Assembly: GCA_930367205.1 (NCBI GenBank)
Contig: OV884012.1
Coordinates: forward strand, 32,460,796-32,524,795
Source: Acanthosoma haemorrhoidale
Taxonomy: Eukaryota; Arthropoda; Insecta; Hemiptera; Acanthosomatidae
Direction: 5' to 3'
Length of the DNA: 64,000 nt
Position numbers and translations under genes: made by a program. Below, piece by piece: positions 8,200 through 22,706 of the stretch. The notes beneath the pieces were generated by a model, which was not told the DNA's origin, ran no database searches, and saw only the letters and a list, made by a program, of their open reading frames with translations. Each line of letters starts with the position of its first letter. Position 1 is the stretch's first letter.

Positions 8200-11100
8200 A
8201 TTTTTATTATCCAATTCTCAGCTCCATACAAAAGTATGGGCAGATATACTGTCTTGAAGATGTGTAGCTTCACATCTTTGCCTACTTATCTCCTATCTAC
8301 CACGGTGGGTAATATGTGGCACAACTGAATGGTTTAAGAATACGCAGCTTGATTGACGTCTTTGTATAAATGGGAGTAAGTAGTGTTAACAACAGATTAC
8401 ATATAACGCAAAACTAAATACACACTGACACAATATCAACCATACAGACAGTTAATGACTACACACATTACAAACGATTGACATACTGATGTAGATAAGA
8501 TGGGAGCCTGTTTAGCAAAAAAACAGCCTGGCCAACATATACACCTGTAGGGACATTAAGAAAACGAAATGAGAATCGAAAGATGATTTTATTCTTTTTT
8601 CGTTTTTTTCATGTTCCAAACGATTGGCCCGCAAGAAGGGGATCGGGGAACCGACTGTCCTGTTGGACAGGAGGAGACCCCCGGTTGCCAAGCGCCTACC
8701 ACCACGTCCAGGACTTGTTCCTACGTGCGGGCTGGACATTTCTGTGTACTCAGAAATGACTAACGGTGGAGGCTAGGGGGGTAACGGGGCAGTATATACA
8801 CAGACGCTATTCCCACAATGGAACAACTTAATAGTTTAAGAATACGCAGCTTGATTGACGTCTTTTTATCAATTGGATTAAGTAGTAGAAACAACAGACG
8901 ACATAATACGCATAACTAAATACTTCTTCTTCTATAGGTTCCCCCTTTAGTGCCTCTCAGTGTAGAGGAGCATCCAGCCGGGAATTCTATTCTTCGCAAT
9001 TACCAGGTGATTTCCACGCTTGTCGGAGCCCTTTCGTTTCGCCTTACTGAGTCGTTTATCGAAGCAGAGATAGGACATTCTAGGGCGACCCTAAGTCTTT
9101 TGCCATCAGGGACATATTCCATGCTCTTTGGAGGATCTCTGTGGTCATCGCATCCTGATAACATGGCCGAACCACATTATCTGACGAGTTTCTAGGTGCT
9201 CCATTAGTAGGGCTGTCTGCAGTTCCTGACAATTTTTTTCATTACGAGCTCGGTCTCTCCTTGTTCCTCCAATCATCCTTCACAGAAATTTCATTTCGAC
9301 AGCGGTGATTCTGCTCTTCGGTTAAATTTTTATTATCCAATTCTCAGCTCCATACAAAAGTATGGGCAGATATACTGTCTTGAAGATGTGTAGCTTCACA
9401 TCTTTGCCTACTTATCTCCTATCTACCACGGTGGGTAATATGTGGCACAACTGAATGGTTTAAGAATACGCAGCTTGATTGACGTCTTTGTATAAATGGG
9501 AGTAAGTAGTGTTAACAACAGATTACATATAACGCAAAACTAAATACACACTGACACAATATCAACCATACAGACAGTTAATGACTACACACATTACAAA
9601 CGATTGACATACTGATGTAGATAAGATGGGAGCCTGTTTAGCAAAAAAACAGCCTGGCCAACATATACACCTGTAGGGACATTAAGAAAACGAAATGAGA
9701 ATCGAAAGATGATTTTATTCTTTTTTCGTTTTTTTCATGTTCCAAACGATTGGCCCGCAAGAAGGGGATCGGGGAACCGACTGTCCTGTTGGACAGGAGG
9801 AGACCCCCGGTTGCCAAGCGCCTACCACCACGTCCAGGACTTGTTCCTACGTGCGGGCTGGACATTTCTGTGTACTCAGAAATGACTAACGGTGGAGGCT
9901 AGGGGGGTAACGGGGCAGTATATACACAGACGCTATTCCCACAATGGAACAACTTAATAGTTTAAGAATACGCAGCTTGATTGACGTCTTTTTATCAATT
10001 GGATTAAGTAGTAGAAACAACAGACGACATAATACGCATAACTAAATACTTCTTCTTCTATAGGTTCCCCCTTTAGTGCCTCTCAGTGTAGAGGAGCATC
10101 CAGCCGGGAATTCTATTCTTCGCAATTACCAGGTGATTTCCACGCTTGTCGGAGCCCTTTCGTTTCGCCTTACTGAGTCGTTTATCGAAGCAGAGATAGG
10201 ACATTCTAGGGCGACCCTAAGTCTTTTGCCATCAGGGACATATTCCATGCTCTTTGGAGGATCTCTGTGGTCATCGCATCCTGATAACATGGCCGAACCA
10301 CATTATCTGACGAGTTTCTAGGTGCTCCATTAGTAGGGCTGTCTGCAGTTCCTGACAATTTTTTTCATTACGAGCTCGGTCTCTCCTTGTTCCTCCAATC
10401 ATCCTTCACAGAAATTTCATTTCGACAGCGGTGATTCTGCTCTTCGGTTAAATTTTTATTATCCAATTCTCAGCTCCATACAAAAGTATGGGCAGATATA
10501 CTGTCTTGAAGATGTGTAGCTTCACATCTTTGCCTACATATCTCCTATCTACCACGGTGGGTAATATGTGGCACAACTGAATGGTTTAAGAATACGCAGC
10601 TTGATTGACGTCTTTGTATAAATGGGAGTAAGTAGTGTTAACAACAGATTACATATAACGCAAAACTAAATACACACTGACACAATATCAACCATACAGA
10701 CAGTTAATGACTACACACATTACAAACGATTGACATACTGATGTAGATAAGATGGGAGCCTGTTTAGCAAAAAAACAGCCTGGCCAACATATACACCTGT
10801 AGGGACATTAAGAAAACGAAATGAGAATCGAAAGATGATTTTATTCTTTTTTCGTTTTTTTCATGTTCCAAACGATTGGCCCGCAAGAAGGGGATCGGGG
10901 AACCGACTGTCCTGTTGGACAGGAGGAGACCCCCGGTTGCCAAGCGCCTACCACCACGTCCAGGACTTGTTCCTACGTGCGGGCTGGACATTTCTGTGTA
11001 CTCAGAAATGACTAACGGTGGAGGCTAGGGGGGTAACGGGGCAGTATATACACAGACGCTATTCCCACAATGGAACAACTTAATAGTTTAAGAATACGCA

Positions 11101-13900
11101 GCTTGATTGACGTCTTTTTATCAATTGGATTAAGTAGTAGAAACAACAGACGACATAATACGCATAACTAAATACTTCTTCTTCTATAGGTTCCCCCTTT
11201 AGTGCCTCTCAGTGTAGAGGAGCATCCAGCCGGGAATTCTATTCTTCGCTATTACCAGGTGATTTCCACGCTTGTCGGAGCCCTTTCGTTTCGCCTTACT
11301 GAGTCGTTTATCGAAGCAGAGATAGGGCATTCTAGGGCGACCCTAAGTCTTTTGCCATCAGGGACATATTCCATGGTCTTTGGAGGATCTCTGTGGTCAT
11401 CGCATCCTGATAACATGGCCGAACCACTTTATCTGACGAGTTTCTAGGTGCTCCATTAGTAGGGCTGTCTGCAGTTCCTGACAATTTTTTTCATTACGAT
11501 CTCGGTCTCTCCTTGTTCCTCCAATCATCCTTTACAGAAATTTAATTTCGGCAGCGGTGATTCTGCTCTTCGGTTAAATTTTTATTATCATATTCTCAGC
11601 TCCATACAAAAGTATGGGCAGATATACTGTCTTGAAGATGTGTAGCTTCACATCTTTGCCTACTTATCTCCTATCTACCACAGTGGGTAATATGTGGCAC
11701 AACTGAATGGTTTAAGAATACGCAGCTTGATTGACGTCTTTGTATAAATGGGAGTAAGTAGTGTTAACAACAGATTACATATAACGCAAAACTAAATACA
11801 CACTGACACAATATCAACCATACAGACAGTTAATGACTACACACATTACAAACGATTGACATACTGATGTAGATAAGATGGGAGCCAGTTTAGCAAAAAA
11901 ACAGCCTGGCCAACATATACACCTGTAGGGACATTAAGAAAACGAAATGAGAATCGAAAGATGATTTTATTCTTTTTTCGTTTTTTTCATGTTCCAAACG
12001 ATTGGCCCGCAAGAAGGGGATCGGGGAACCGACTGTCCTGTTGGACAGGAGGAGACCCCCGGTTGCCAAGCGCCTACCACCACGTCCAGGACTTGTTCCT
12101 ACGTGCGGGCTGGACATTTCTGTGTACTCAGAAATGACTAACGGTGGAGGCTAGGGGGGTAACGGGGCAGTATATACACAGACGCTATTCCCACAATAGA
12201 ACAACTTAATAGTTTAAGAATACGCAGCTTGATTGACGTCTTTTTATCAATTGGATTAAGTAGTAGAAACAACAGACGACATAATACGCATAACTAAATA
12301 CTTCTTCTTCTATAGGTTCCCCCTTTAGTGCCTCTCAGTGTAGAGGAGCATCCAGCCGGGAATTCTATTCTTCGTTATTACCAGGTGATTTCCACGCTTG
12401 TCGGAGCCCTTTCGTTTCGCCTTACTGAGTCGTTTATCGAAGCAGAGATAGGGCATTCTAGGGCGACCCTAAGTCTTTTGCCATCAGGGACATATTCCAT
12501 GGTCTTTGGAGGATCTCTGTGGTCATCGCATCCTGATAACATGGCCGAACCACTTTATCTGACGAGTTTCTAGGTGCTCCATTAGTAGGGCTGTCTGCAG
12601 TTTCTGACAATTTTTTTCATTACGATCTCGGTCTCTCCTTGTTCCTCCAATCATCCTTTACAGAAATTTAATTTCGGCAGTGGTGATTCTGCTCTTCGGT
12701 TAAATTTTTATTATCCAATTCTAAGCTCCATACAAAAGTATGGGCAGATATACTGTCTTGAAGATGTGTAGCTTCACATCTTTGCCTACTTATCTCCTAT
12801 CTACCACAGTGGGTAATATGTGGCACAACTGAATGGTTTAAGAATACGCAGCTTGATTGACGTCTTTGTATAAATGGGAGTAAGTAGTGTTAACAACAGA
12901 TTACATATAACGCAAAACTAAATACACACTGACACAATATCAACCATACAGACAGTTAATGACTACACACATTACAAACGATTGACATACTGATGTAGAT
13001 AAGATGGGAGCCAGTTTAGCAAAAAAACAGCCTGGCCAACATATACACCTGTAGGGACATTAAGAAAACGAAATGAGAATCGAAAGATGATTTTATTCTT
13101 TTTTCGTTTTTTTCATGTTCCAAACGATTGGCCCGCAAGAAGGGGATCGGGGAACCGACTGTCCTGTTGGACAGGAGGAGACCCCCGGTTGCCAAGCGCC
13201 TACCACCACGTCCAGGACTTGTTCCTACGTGCGGGCTGGACATTTCTGTGTACTCAGAAATGACTAACGGTGGAGGCTAGGGGGGTAACGGGGCAGTATA
13301 TACACAGACGCTATTCCCACAATGGAACAACTTAATAGTTTAAGAATACGCAGCTTGATTGACGTCTTTTTATCAATTGGATTAAGTAGTAGAAACAACA
13401 GACGACATAATACGCATAACTAAATACTTCTTCTTCTATAGGTTCCCCCTTTAGTGCCTCTCAGTGTAGAGGAGCATCCAGCCGGGAATTCTATTCTTCG
13501 TTATTACCAGGTGATTTCCACGCTTGTCGGAGCCCTTTCGTTTCGCCTTACTGAGTCGTTTATCGAAGCAGAGATAGGGCATTCTAGGGCGACCCTAAGT
13601 CTTTTGCCATCAGGGACATATTCCATGGTCTTTGGAGGATCTCTGTGGTCATCGCATCCTGATAACATGGCCGAACCACTTTATCTGACGAGTTTCTAGG
13701 TGCTCCATTAGTAGGGCTGTCTGCAGTTCCTGACAATTTTTTTCATTACGATCTCGGTCTCTCCTTGTTCCTCCAATCATCCTTTACAGAAATTTAATTT
13801 CGGCAGCGGTGATTCTGCTCTTCGGTTAAATTTTTATTATCCAATTCTCAGCTCCATACAAAAGTATGGGCAGATATACTGTCTTGAAGATGTGTAGCTT
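8200..13900. repeat. Five-unit block, copy 1 (5,630-bp higher-order repeat)
   Basis: Five successive units here match the next five at an offset of 5,630 bp. Shared rare markers include CTACATATCTCC (10.54 and 16.17 kb), TTATCATATTCTC (11.58 and 17.21 kb), ACAATAGAAC (12.20 and 17.83 kb), GTTTCTGACAA (12.60 and 18.23 kb), CAGTGGTGATT (12.68 and 18.31 kb) and TCTAAGCTCC (12.72 and 18.35 kb). The left breakpoint lies between about 8176 and 8301, where the CCTTCACAG-type sequence no longer matches while CACGGTGGG does. I saw no difference between the two copies at the sites compared. Confidence 0.88.
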
Positions 13901-16900
13901 CACATCTTTGCCTACTTATCTCCTATCTACCACGGTGGGTAATATGTGGCACAACTGAATGGTTTAAGAATACGCAGCTTGATTGACGTCTTTGTATAAA
14001 TGGGAGTAAGTAGTGTTAACAACAGATTACATATAACGCAAAACTAAATACACACTGACACAATATCAACCATACAGACAGTTAATGACTACACACATTA
14101 CAAACGATTGACATACTGATGTAGATAAGATGGGAGCCTGTTTAGCAAAAAAACAGCCTGGCCAACATATACACCTGTAGGGACATTAAGAAAACGAAAT
14201 GAGAATCGAAAGATGATTTTATTCTTTTTTCGTTTTTTTCATGTTCCAAACGATTGGCCCGCAAGAAGGGGATCGGGGAACCGACTGTCCTGTTGGACAG
14301 GAGGAGACCCCCGGTTGCCAAGCGCCTACCACCACGTCCAGGACTTGTTCCTACGTGCGGGCTGGACATTTCTGTGTACTCAGAAATGACTAACGGTGGA
14401 GGCTAGGGGGGTAACGGGGCAGTATATACACAGACGCTATTCCCACAATGGAACAACTTAATAGTTTAAGAATACGCAGCTTGATTGACGTCTTTTTATC
14501 AATTGGATTAAGTAGTAGAAACAACAGACGACATAATACGCATAACTAAATACTTCTTCTTCTATAGGTTCCCCCTTTAGTGCCTCTCAGTGTAGAGGAG
14601 CATCCAGCCGGGAATTCTATTCTTCGCAATTACCAGGTGATTTCCACGCTTGTCGGAGCCCTTTCGTTTCGCCTTACTGAGTCGTTTATCGAAGCAGAGA
14701 TAGGACATTCTAGGGCGACCCTAAGTCTTTTGCCATCAGGGACATATTCCATGCTCTTTGGAGGATCTCTGTGGTCATCGCATCCTGATAACATGGCCGA
14801 ACCACATTATCTGACGAGTTTCTAGGTGCTCCATTAGTAGGGCTGTCTGCAGTTCCTGACAATTTTTTTCATTACGAGCTCGGTCTCTCCTTGTTCCTCC
14901 AATCATCCTTCACAGAAATTTCATTTCGACAGCGGTGATTCTGCTCTTCGGTTAAATTTTTATTATCCAATTCTCAGCTCCATACAAAAGTATGGGCAGA
15001 TATACTGTCTTGAAGATGTGTAGCTTCACATCTTTGCCTACTTATCTCCTATCTACCACGGTGGGTAATATGTGGCACAACTGAATGGTTTAAGAATACG
15101 CAGCTTGATTGACGTCTTTGTATAAATGGGAGTAAGTAGTGTTAACAACAGATTACATATAACGCAAAACTAAATACACACTGACACAATATCAACCATA
15201 CAGACAGTTAATGACTACACACATTACAAACGATTGACATACTGATGTAGATAAGATGGGAGCCTGTTTAGCAAAAAAACAGCCTGGCCAACATATACAC
15301 CTGTAGGGACATTAAGAAAACGAAATGAGAATCGAAAGATGATTTTATTCTTTTTTCGTTTTTTTCATGTTCCAAACGATTGGCCCGCAAGAAGGGGATC
15401 GGGGAACCGACTGTCCTGTTGGACAGGAGGAGACCCCCGGTTGCCAAGCGCCTACCACCACGTCCAGGACTTGTTCCTACGTGCGGGCTGGACATTTCTG
15501 TGTACTCAGAAATGACTAACGGTGGAGGCTAGGGGGGTAACGGGGCAGTATATACACAGACGCTATTCCCACAATGGAACAACTTAATAGTTTAAGAATA
15601 CGCAGCTTGATTGACGTCTTTTTATCAATTGGATTAAGTAGTAGAAACAACAGACGACATAATACGCATAACTAAATACTTCTTCTTCTATAGGTTCCCC
15701 CTTTAGTGCCTCTCAGTGTAGAGGAGCATCCAGCCGGGAATTCTATTCTTCGCAATTACCAGGTGATTTCCACGCTTGTCGGAGCCCTTTCGTTTCGCCT
15801 TACTGAGTCGTTTATCGAAGCAGAGATAGGACATTCTAGGGCGACCCTAAGTCTTTTGCCATCAGGGACATATTCCATGCTCTTTGGAGGATCTCTGTGG
15901 TCATCGCATCCTGATAACATGGCCGAACCACATTATCTGACGAGTTTCTAGGTGCTCCATTAGTAGGGCTGTCTGCAGTTCCTGACAATTTTTTTCATTA
16001 CGAGCTCGGTCTCTCCTTGTTCCTCCAATCATCCTTCACAGAAATTTCATTTCGACAGCGGTGATTCTGCTCTTCGGTTAAATTTTTATTATCCAATTCT
16101 CAGCTCCATACAAAAGTATGGGCAGATATACTGTCTTGAAGATGTGTAGCTTCACATCTTTGCCTACATATCTCCTATCTACCACGGTGGGTAATATGTG
16201 GCACAACTGAATGGTTTAAGAATACGCAGCTTGATTGACGTCTTTGTATAAATGGGAGTAAGTAGTGTTAACAACAGATTACATATAACGCAAAACTAAA
16301 TACACACTGACACAATATCAACCATACAGACAGTTAATGACTACACACATTACAAACGATTGACATACTGATGTAGATAAGATGGGAGCCTGTTTAGCAA
16401 AAAAACAGCCTGGCCAACATATACACCTGTAGGGACATTAAGAAAACGAAATGAGAATCGAAAGATGATTTTATTCTTTTTTCGTTTTTTTCATGTTCCA
16501 AACGATTGGCCCGCAAGAAGGGGATCGGGGAACCGACTGTCCTGTTGGACAGGAGGAGACCCCCGGTTGCCAAGCGCCTACCACCACGTCCAGGACTTGT
16601 TCCTACGTGCGGGCTGGACATTTCTGTGTACTCAGAAATGACTAACGGTGGAGGCTAGGGGGGTAACGGGGCAGTATATACACAGACGCTATTCCCACAA
16701 TGGAACAACTTAATAGTTTAAGAATACGCAGCTTGATTGACGTCTTTTTATCAATTGGATTAAGTAGTAGAAACAACAGACGACATAATACGCATAACTA
16801 AATACTTCTTCTTCTATAGGTTCCCCCTTTAGTGCCTCTCAGTGTAGAGGAGCATCCAGCCGGGAATTCTATTCTTCGCTATTACCAGGTGATTTCCACG

Positions 16901-19530
16901 CTTGTCGGAGCCCTTTCGTTTCGCCTTACTGAGTCGTTTATCGAAGCAGAGATAGGGCATTCTAGGGCGACCCTAAGTCTTTTGCCATCAGGGACATATT
17001 CCATGGTCTTTGGAGGATCTCTGTGGTCATCGCATCCTGATAACATGGCCGAACCACTTTATCTGACGAGTTTCTAGGTGCTCCATTAGTAGGGCTGTCT
17101 GCAGTTCCTGACAATTTTTTTCATTACGATCTCGGTCTCTCCTTGTTCCTCCAATCATCCTTTACAGAAATTTAATTTCGGCAGCGGTGATTCTGCTCTT
17201 CGGTTAAATTTTTATTATCATATTCTCAGCTCCATACAAAAGTATGGGCAGATATACTGTCTTGAAGATGTGTAGCTTCACATCTTTGCCTACTTATCTC
17301 CTATCTACCACAGTGGGTAATATGTGGCACAACTGAATGGTTTAAGAATACGCAGCTTGATTGACGTCTTTGTATAAATGGGAGTAAGTAGTGTTAACAA
17401 CAGATTACATATAACGCAAAACTAAATACACACTGACACAATATCAACCATACAGACAGTTAATGACTACACACATTACAAACGATTGACATACTGATGT
17501 AGATAAGATGGGAGCCAGTTTAGCAAAAAAACAGCCTGGCCAACATATACACCTGTAGGGACATTAAGAAAACGAAATGAGAATCGAAAGATGATTTTAT
17601 TCTTTTTTCGTTTTTTTCATGTTCCAAACGATTGGCCCGCAAGAAGGGGATCGGGGAACCGACTGTCCTGTTGGACAGGAGGAGACCCCCGGTTGCCAAG
17701 CGCCTACCACCACGTCCAGGACTTGTTCCTACGTGCGGGCTGGACATTTCTGTGTACTCAGAAATGACTAACGGTGGAGGCTAGGGGGGTAACGGGGCAG
17801 TATATACACAGACGCTATTCCCACAATAGAACAACTTAATAGTTTAAGAATACGCAGCTTGATTGACGTCTTTTTATCAATTGGATTAAGTAGTAGAAAC
17901 AACAGACGACATAATACGCATAACTAAATACTTCTTCTTCTATAGGTTCCCCCTTTAGTGCCTCTCAGTGTAGAGGAGCATCCAGCCGGGAATTCTATTC
18001 TTCGTTATTACCAGGTGATTTCCACGCTTGTCGGAGCCCTTTCGTTTCGCCTTACTGAGTCGTTTATCGAAGCAGAGATAGGGCATTCTAGGGCGACCCT
18101 AAGTCTTTTGCCATCAGGGACATATTCCATGGTCTTTGGAGGATCTCTGTGGTCATCGCATCCTGATAACATGGCCGAACCACTTTATCTGACGAGTTTC
18201 TAGGTGCTCCATTAGTAGGGCTGTCTGCAGTTTCTGACAATTTTTTTCATTACGATCTCGGTCTCTCCTTGTTCCTCCAATCATCCTTTACAGAAATTTA
18301 ATTTCGGCAGTGGTGATTCTGCTCTTCGGTTAAATTTTTATTATCCAATTCTAAGCTCCATACAAAAGTATGGGCAGATATACTGTCTTGAAGATGTGTA
18401 GCTTCACATCTTTGCCTACTTATCTCCTATCTACCACAGTGGGTAATATGTGGCACAACTGAATGGTTTAAGAATACGCAGCTTGATTGACGTCTTTGTA
18501 TAAATGGGAGTAAGTAGTGTTAACAACAGATTACATATAACGCAAAACTAAATACACACTGACACAATATCAACCATACAGACAGTTAATGACTACACAC
18601 ATTACAAACGATTGACATACTGATGTAGATAAGATGGGAGCCAGTTTAGCAAAAAAACAGCCTGGCCAACATATACACCTGTAGGGACATTAAGAAAACG
18701 AAATGAGAATCGAAAGATGATTTTATTCTTTTTTCGTTTTTTTCATGTTCCAAACGATTGGCCCGCAAGAAGGGGATCGGGGAACCGACTGTCCTGTTGG
18801 ACAGGAGGAGACCCCCGGTTGCCAAGCGCCTACCACCACGTCCAGGACTTGTTCCTACGTGCGGGCTGGACATTTCTGTGTACTCAGAAATGACTAACGG
18901 TGGAGGCTAGGGGGGTAACGGGGCAGTATATACACAGACGCTATTCCCACAATGGAACAACTTAATAGTTTAAGAATACGCAGCTTGATTGACGTCTTTT
19001 TATCAATTGGATTAAGTAGTAGAAACAACAGACGACATAATACGCATAACTAAATACTTCTTCTTCTATAGGTTCCCCCTTTAGTGCCTCTCAGTGTAGA
19101 GGAGCATCCAGCCGGGAATTCTATTCTTCGTTATTACCAGGTGATTTCCACGCTTGTCGGAGCCCTTTCGTTTCGCCTTACTGAGTCGTTTATCGAAGCA
19201 GAGATAGGGCATTCTAGGGCGACCCTAAGTCTTTTGCCATCAGGGACATATTCCATGGTCTTTGGAGGATCTCTGTGGTCATCGCATCCTGATAACATGG
19301 CCGAACCACTTTATCTGACGAGTTTCTAGGTGCTCCATTAGTAGGGCTGTCTGCAGTTCCTGACAATTTTTTTCATTACGATCTCGGTCTCTCCTTGTTC
19401 CTCCAATCATCCTTTACAGAAATTTAATTTCGGCAGCGGTGATTCTGCTCTTCGGTTAAATTTTTATTATCCAATTCTCAGCTCCATACAAAAGTATGGG
19501 CAGATATACTGTCTTGAAGATGTGTAGCTT
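13900..19530. repeat. Five-unit block, copy 2
   Basis: This is the second copy of the 5,630-bp block. The junction lies between about 13806 and 13931: the unit starting as subfamily B changes there to the A-linked CACGGTGGG, followed by A units with CGCAATTACC (14580 and 15706 frames). This isolated A island inside B territory is explained by the duplication. Its right end is near 19.5 kb, since at 19.56 kb the sequence has CACAGTGGG where copy 1 has CACGGTGGG. Confidence 0.88.
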
Positions 19531-19574
19531 CACATCTTTGCCTACTTATCTCCTATCTACCACAGTGGGTAATA

Positions 19575-20699
19575 TGTGGCACAACTGAATGGTTTAAGAA
19601 TACGCAGCTCTATTGACGTCTTTGTATAAATGGGAGTAAGTAGTGTTAACAACAGATTACATATAACGCAAAACTAAATACACACTGACACAATATCAAC
19701 CATACAGACAGTTAATGACTACACACATTACAAACGATTGACATACTGATGTAGATAAGATGGGAGCCAGTTTAGCAAAAAAACAGCCTGGCCAACACAT
19801 ACACCTGTAGGGACATTAAGAAAACGAAATGAGAATCGAAAGATGATTTTATTCATTTTTCGTTTTTTTCATGTTCCAAACGATTGGCCCGCAAGAAGGG
19901 GATCGGGGAACCGACTGTCCTGTTGGACAGGAGGAGACCCCCGGTTGCCAAGCGCCTACCACCACGTCCAGGACTTGTTCCTACGTGCGGGCTGGACATT
20001 TCTGTGTACTCAGAAATGACTAACGGTGGAGGCTAGGGGGGTAACGGGGCAGTATATACACAGACGCTATTCCCACAATGGACAACTTAATAGTTTAAGA
20101 ATACGCAGCTTGATTGACGTCTTTTTATCAATTGGATTAAGTAGTAGAAACAACAGACGACATAATACGCATAACTAAATACTTCTTCTTCTATAGGTTC
20201 CCCCTTTAGTGCCTCTCAGTGTAGAGGAGCATCCAGCCGGGAATTCTATTCTTCGTTATTACCAGGTGATTTCCACGCTTGTCGGAGCCCTTTCGTTTCG
20301 CCTTACTGAGTCGTTTATCGAAGCAGAGATAGGGCATTCTAGGGCGACCCTAATTCTTTTGCCATCAGGGACATATTCCATGGTCTTTGGAGGATCTCTG
20401 TGGTCATCGCATCCTGATAACATGGCCGAACCACTTTATCTGACGAGTTTCTAGGTGCTCCATTAGTAGGGCTGTCTGCAGTTTCTGACAATTTTTTTCA
20501 TTACGATCTCGGTCTCTCCTTGTTCCTCCAATCATCCTTTACAGAAATTTAATTTCGGCAGTGGTGATTCTGCTCTTCGGTTAAATTTTTATTATCCAAT
20601 TCTAAGCTCCATACAAAAGTATGGGCAGATATACTGTCTTGAAGATGTGTAGCTTCACATCTTTGCCTACTTATCTCCTATCTACCACAGTGGGTAATA
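19575..20699. repeat. Length-variant unit, 1,125 bp (single-base deletion)
   Basis: One A is missing at about 20080-20083 (CAATGGACAAC; others CAATGGAACAAC). The same unit has ATTCATTTTTCG near 19.85 kb, which puts a TGA into the 75-codon minus-strand frame, and CCAACACATAC near 19.79 kb and CTAATTCTTTTG near 20.35 kb. All these changes recur in the unit 11,259 bp downstream. Confidence 0.93.
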
Positions 20700-22460
20700 T
20701 GTGGCACAACTGAATGGTTTAAGAATACGCAGCTTGATTGACGTCTTTGTATAAATGGGAGTAAGTAGTGTTAACAACAGATTACATATAACGCAAAACT
20801 AAATACACACTGACACAATATCAACCATACAGACAGTTAATGACTACACACATTACAAACGATTGACATACTGATGTAGATAAGATGGGAGCCAGTTTAG
20901 CAAAAAAACAGCCTGGCCAACATATACACCTGTAGGGACATTAAGAAAACGAAATGAGAATCGAAAGATGATTTTATTCTTTTTTCGTTTTTTTCATGTT
21001 CCAAACGATTGGCCCGCAAGAAGGGGATCGGGGAACCGACTGTCCTGTTGGACAGGAGGAGACCCCCGGTTGCCAAGCGCCTACCACCACGTCCAGGACT
21101 TGTTCCTACGTGCGGGCTGGACATTGCTGTGTACTCAGAAATGACTAACGGTGGAGGCTAGGGGGGTAACGGGGCAGTATATACACAGACGCTATTCCCA
21201 CAATGGAACAACTTAATAGTTTAAGAATACGCAGCTTGATTGACGTCTTTTTATCAATTGGATTAAGTAGTAGAAACAACAGACGACATAATACGCATAA
21301 CTAAATACTTCTTCTTCTATAGGTTCCCCCTTTAGTGCCTCTCAGTGTAGAGGAGCATCCAGCCGGGAATTCTATTCTTCGTTATTACCAGGTGATTTCC
21401 ACGCTTGTCGGAGCCCTTTCGTTTCGCCTTACTGAGTCGTTTATCGAAGCAGAGATAGGGCATTCTAGGGCGACCCTAAGTCTTTTGCCATCAGGGACAT
21501 ATTCCATGGTCTTTGGAGGATCTCTGTGGTCATCGCATCCTGATAACATGGCCGAACCACTTTATCTGACGAGTTTCTAGGTGCTCCATTAGTAGGGCTG
21601 TCTGCAGTTCCTGACAATTTTTTTCATTACGATCTCGGTCTCTCCTTGTTCCTCCAATCATCCTTTACAGAAATTTAATTTCGGCAGCGGTGATTCTGCT
21701 CTTCGGTTAAATTTTTATTATCCAATTCTCAGCTCCATACAAAAGTATGGGCAGATATACTGTCTTGAAGATGTGTAGCTTCACATCTTTGCCTACTTAT
21801 CTCCTATCTACCACAGTGGGTAATATGTGGCACAACTGAATGGTTTAAGAATACGCAGCTTGATTGACGTCTTTGTATAAATGGGAGTAAGTAGTGTTAA
21901 CAACAGATTACATATAACGCAAAACTAAATACACACTGACACAATATCAACCATACAGACAGTTAATGACTACACACATTACAAACGATTGACATACTGA
22001 TGTAGATAAGATGGGAGCCAGTTTAGCAAAAAAACAGCCTGGCCAACATATACACCTGTAGGGACATTAAGAAAACGAAATGAGAATCGAAAGATGATTT
22101 TATTCTTTTTTCGTTTTTTTCATGTTCCAAACGATTGGCCCGCCAGAAGGGGATCGGGGAACCGACTGTCCTGTTGGACAGGAGGAGACCCCCGGTTGCC
22201 AAGCGCCTACCACCACGTCCAGGACTTGTTCCTACGTGCGGGCTGGACATTGCTGTGTACTCAGAAATGACTAACGGTGGAGGCTAGGGGGGTAACGGGG
22301 CAGTATATACACAGACGCTATTCCCACAATGGAACAACTTAATAGTTTAAGAATACGCAGCTTGATTGACGTCTTTTTATCAATTGGATTAAGTAGTAGA
22401 AACAACAGACGACATAATACGCATAACTAAATACTTCTTCTTCTATAGGTTCCCCCTTTA

Positions 22461-22706
22461 GAGCCTCTCAGTGTAGAGGAGCATCCAGCCGGGAATTCTA
22501 TTCTTCGTTATTACCAGGTGATTTCCACGCTTGTCGGAGCCCTTTCGTTTCGCCTTACTGAGTCGTTTATCGAAGCAGAGATAGGGCATTCTAGGGCGAC
22601 CCTAAGTCTTTTGCCATCAGGGACATATTCCATGGTCTTTGGAGGATCTCTGTGGTCATCGCATCCTGATAACATGGCCGAACCACTTTATCTGACGAGT
22701 TTCTAG
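22461..22706. repeat. Unit segment in which the recurrent 81-codon frame loses its GTG
   Basis: TTTAGTGCC is changed to TTTAGAGCC at about 22460. The recurrent plus-strand frame then opens only at a downstream ATT/GTG-type codon and falls to about 62 codons. The change is private to this unit. It illustrates that the frame is not maintained; I do not consider it coding in any unit. Confidence 0.8.

Larger units (their letters stand above)
1..11250. repeat. Subfamily A block (about ten units)
   Basis: Most units here share CCATGC, GGACATTC and ACCACATTAT in spacer X. From about 4.7 to 10.5 kb they also share a linked set: GAGCTCGG, CCTTCACAG and TTTCATTTCGAC. Three successive units (frames beginning 7824, 8950 and 10076) share CGCAATTACC. 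From about 7.38 to 10.76 kb GCCTGTTTAGC replaces GCCAGTTTAGC. Two units are mosaics with B markers (around 2.2-2.4 and 4.45-4.7 kb). The switch to B occurs between about 10.76 and 11.33 kb. Confidence 0.8.
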
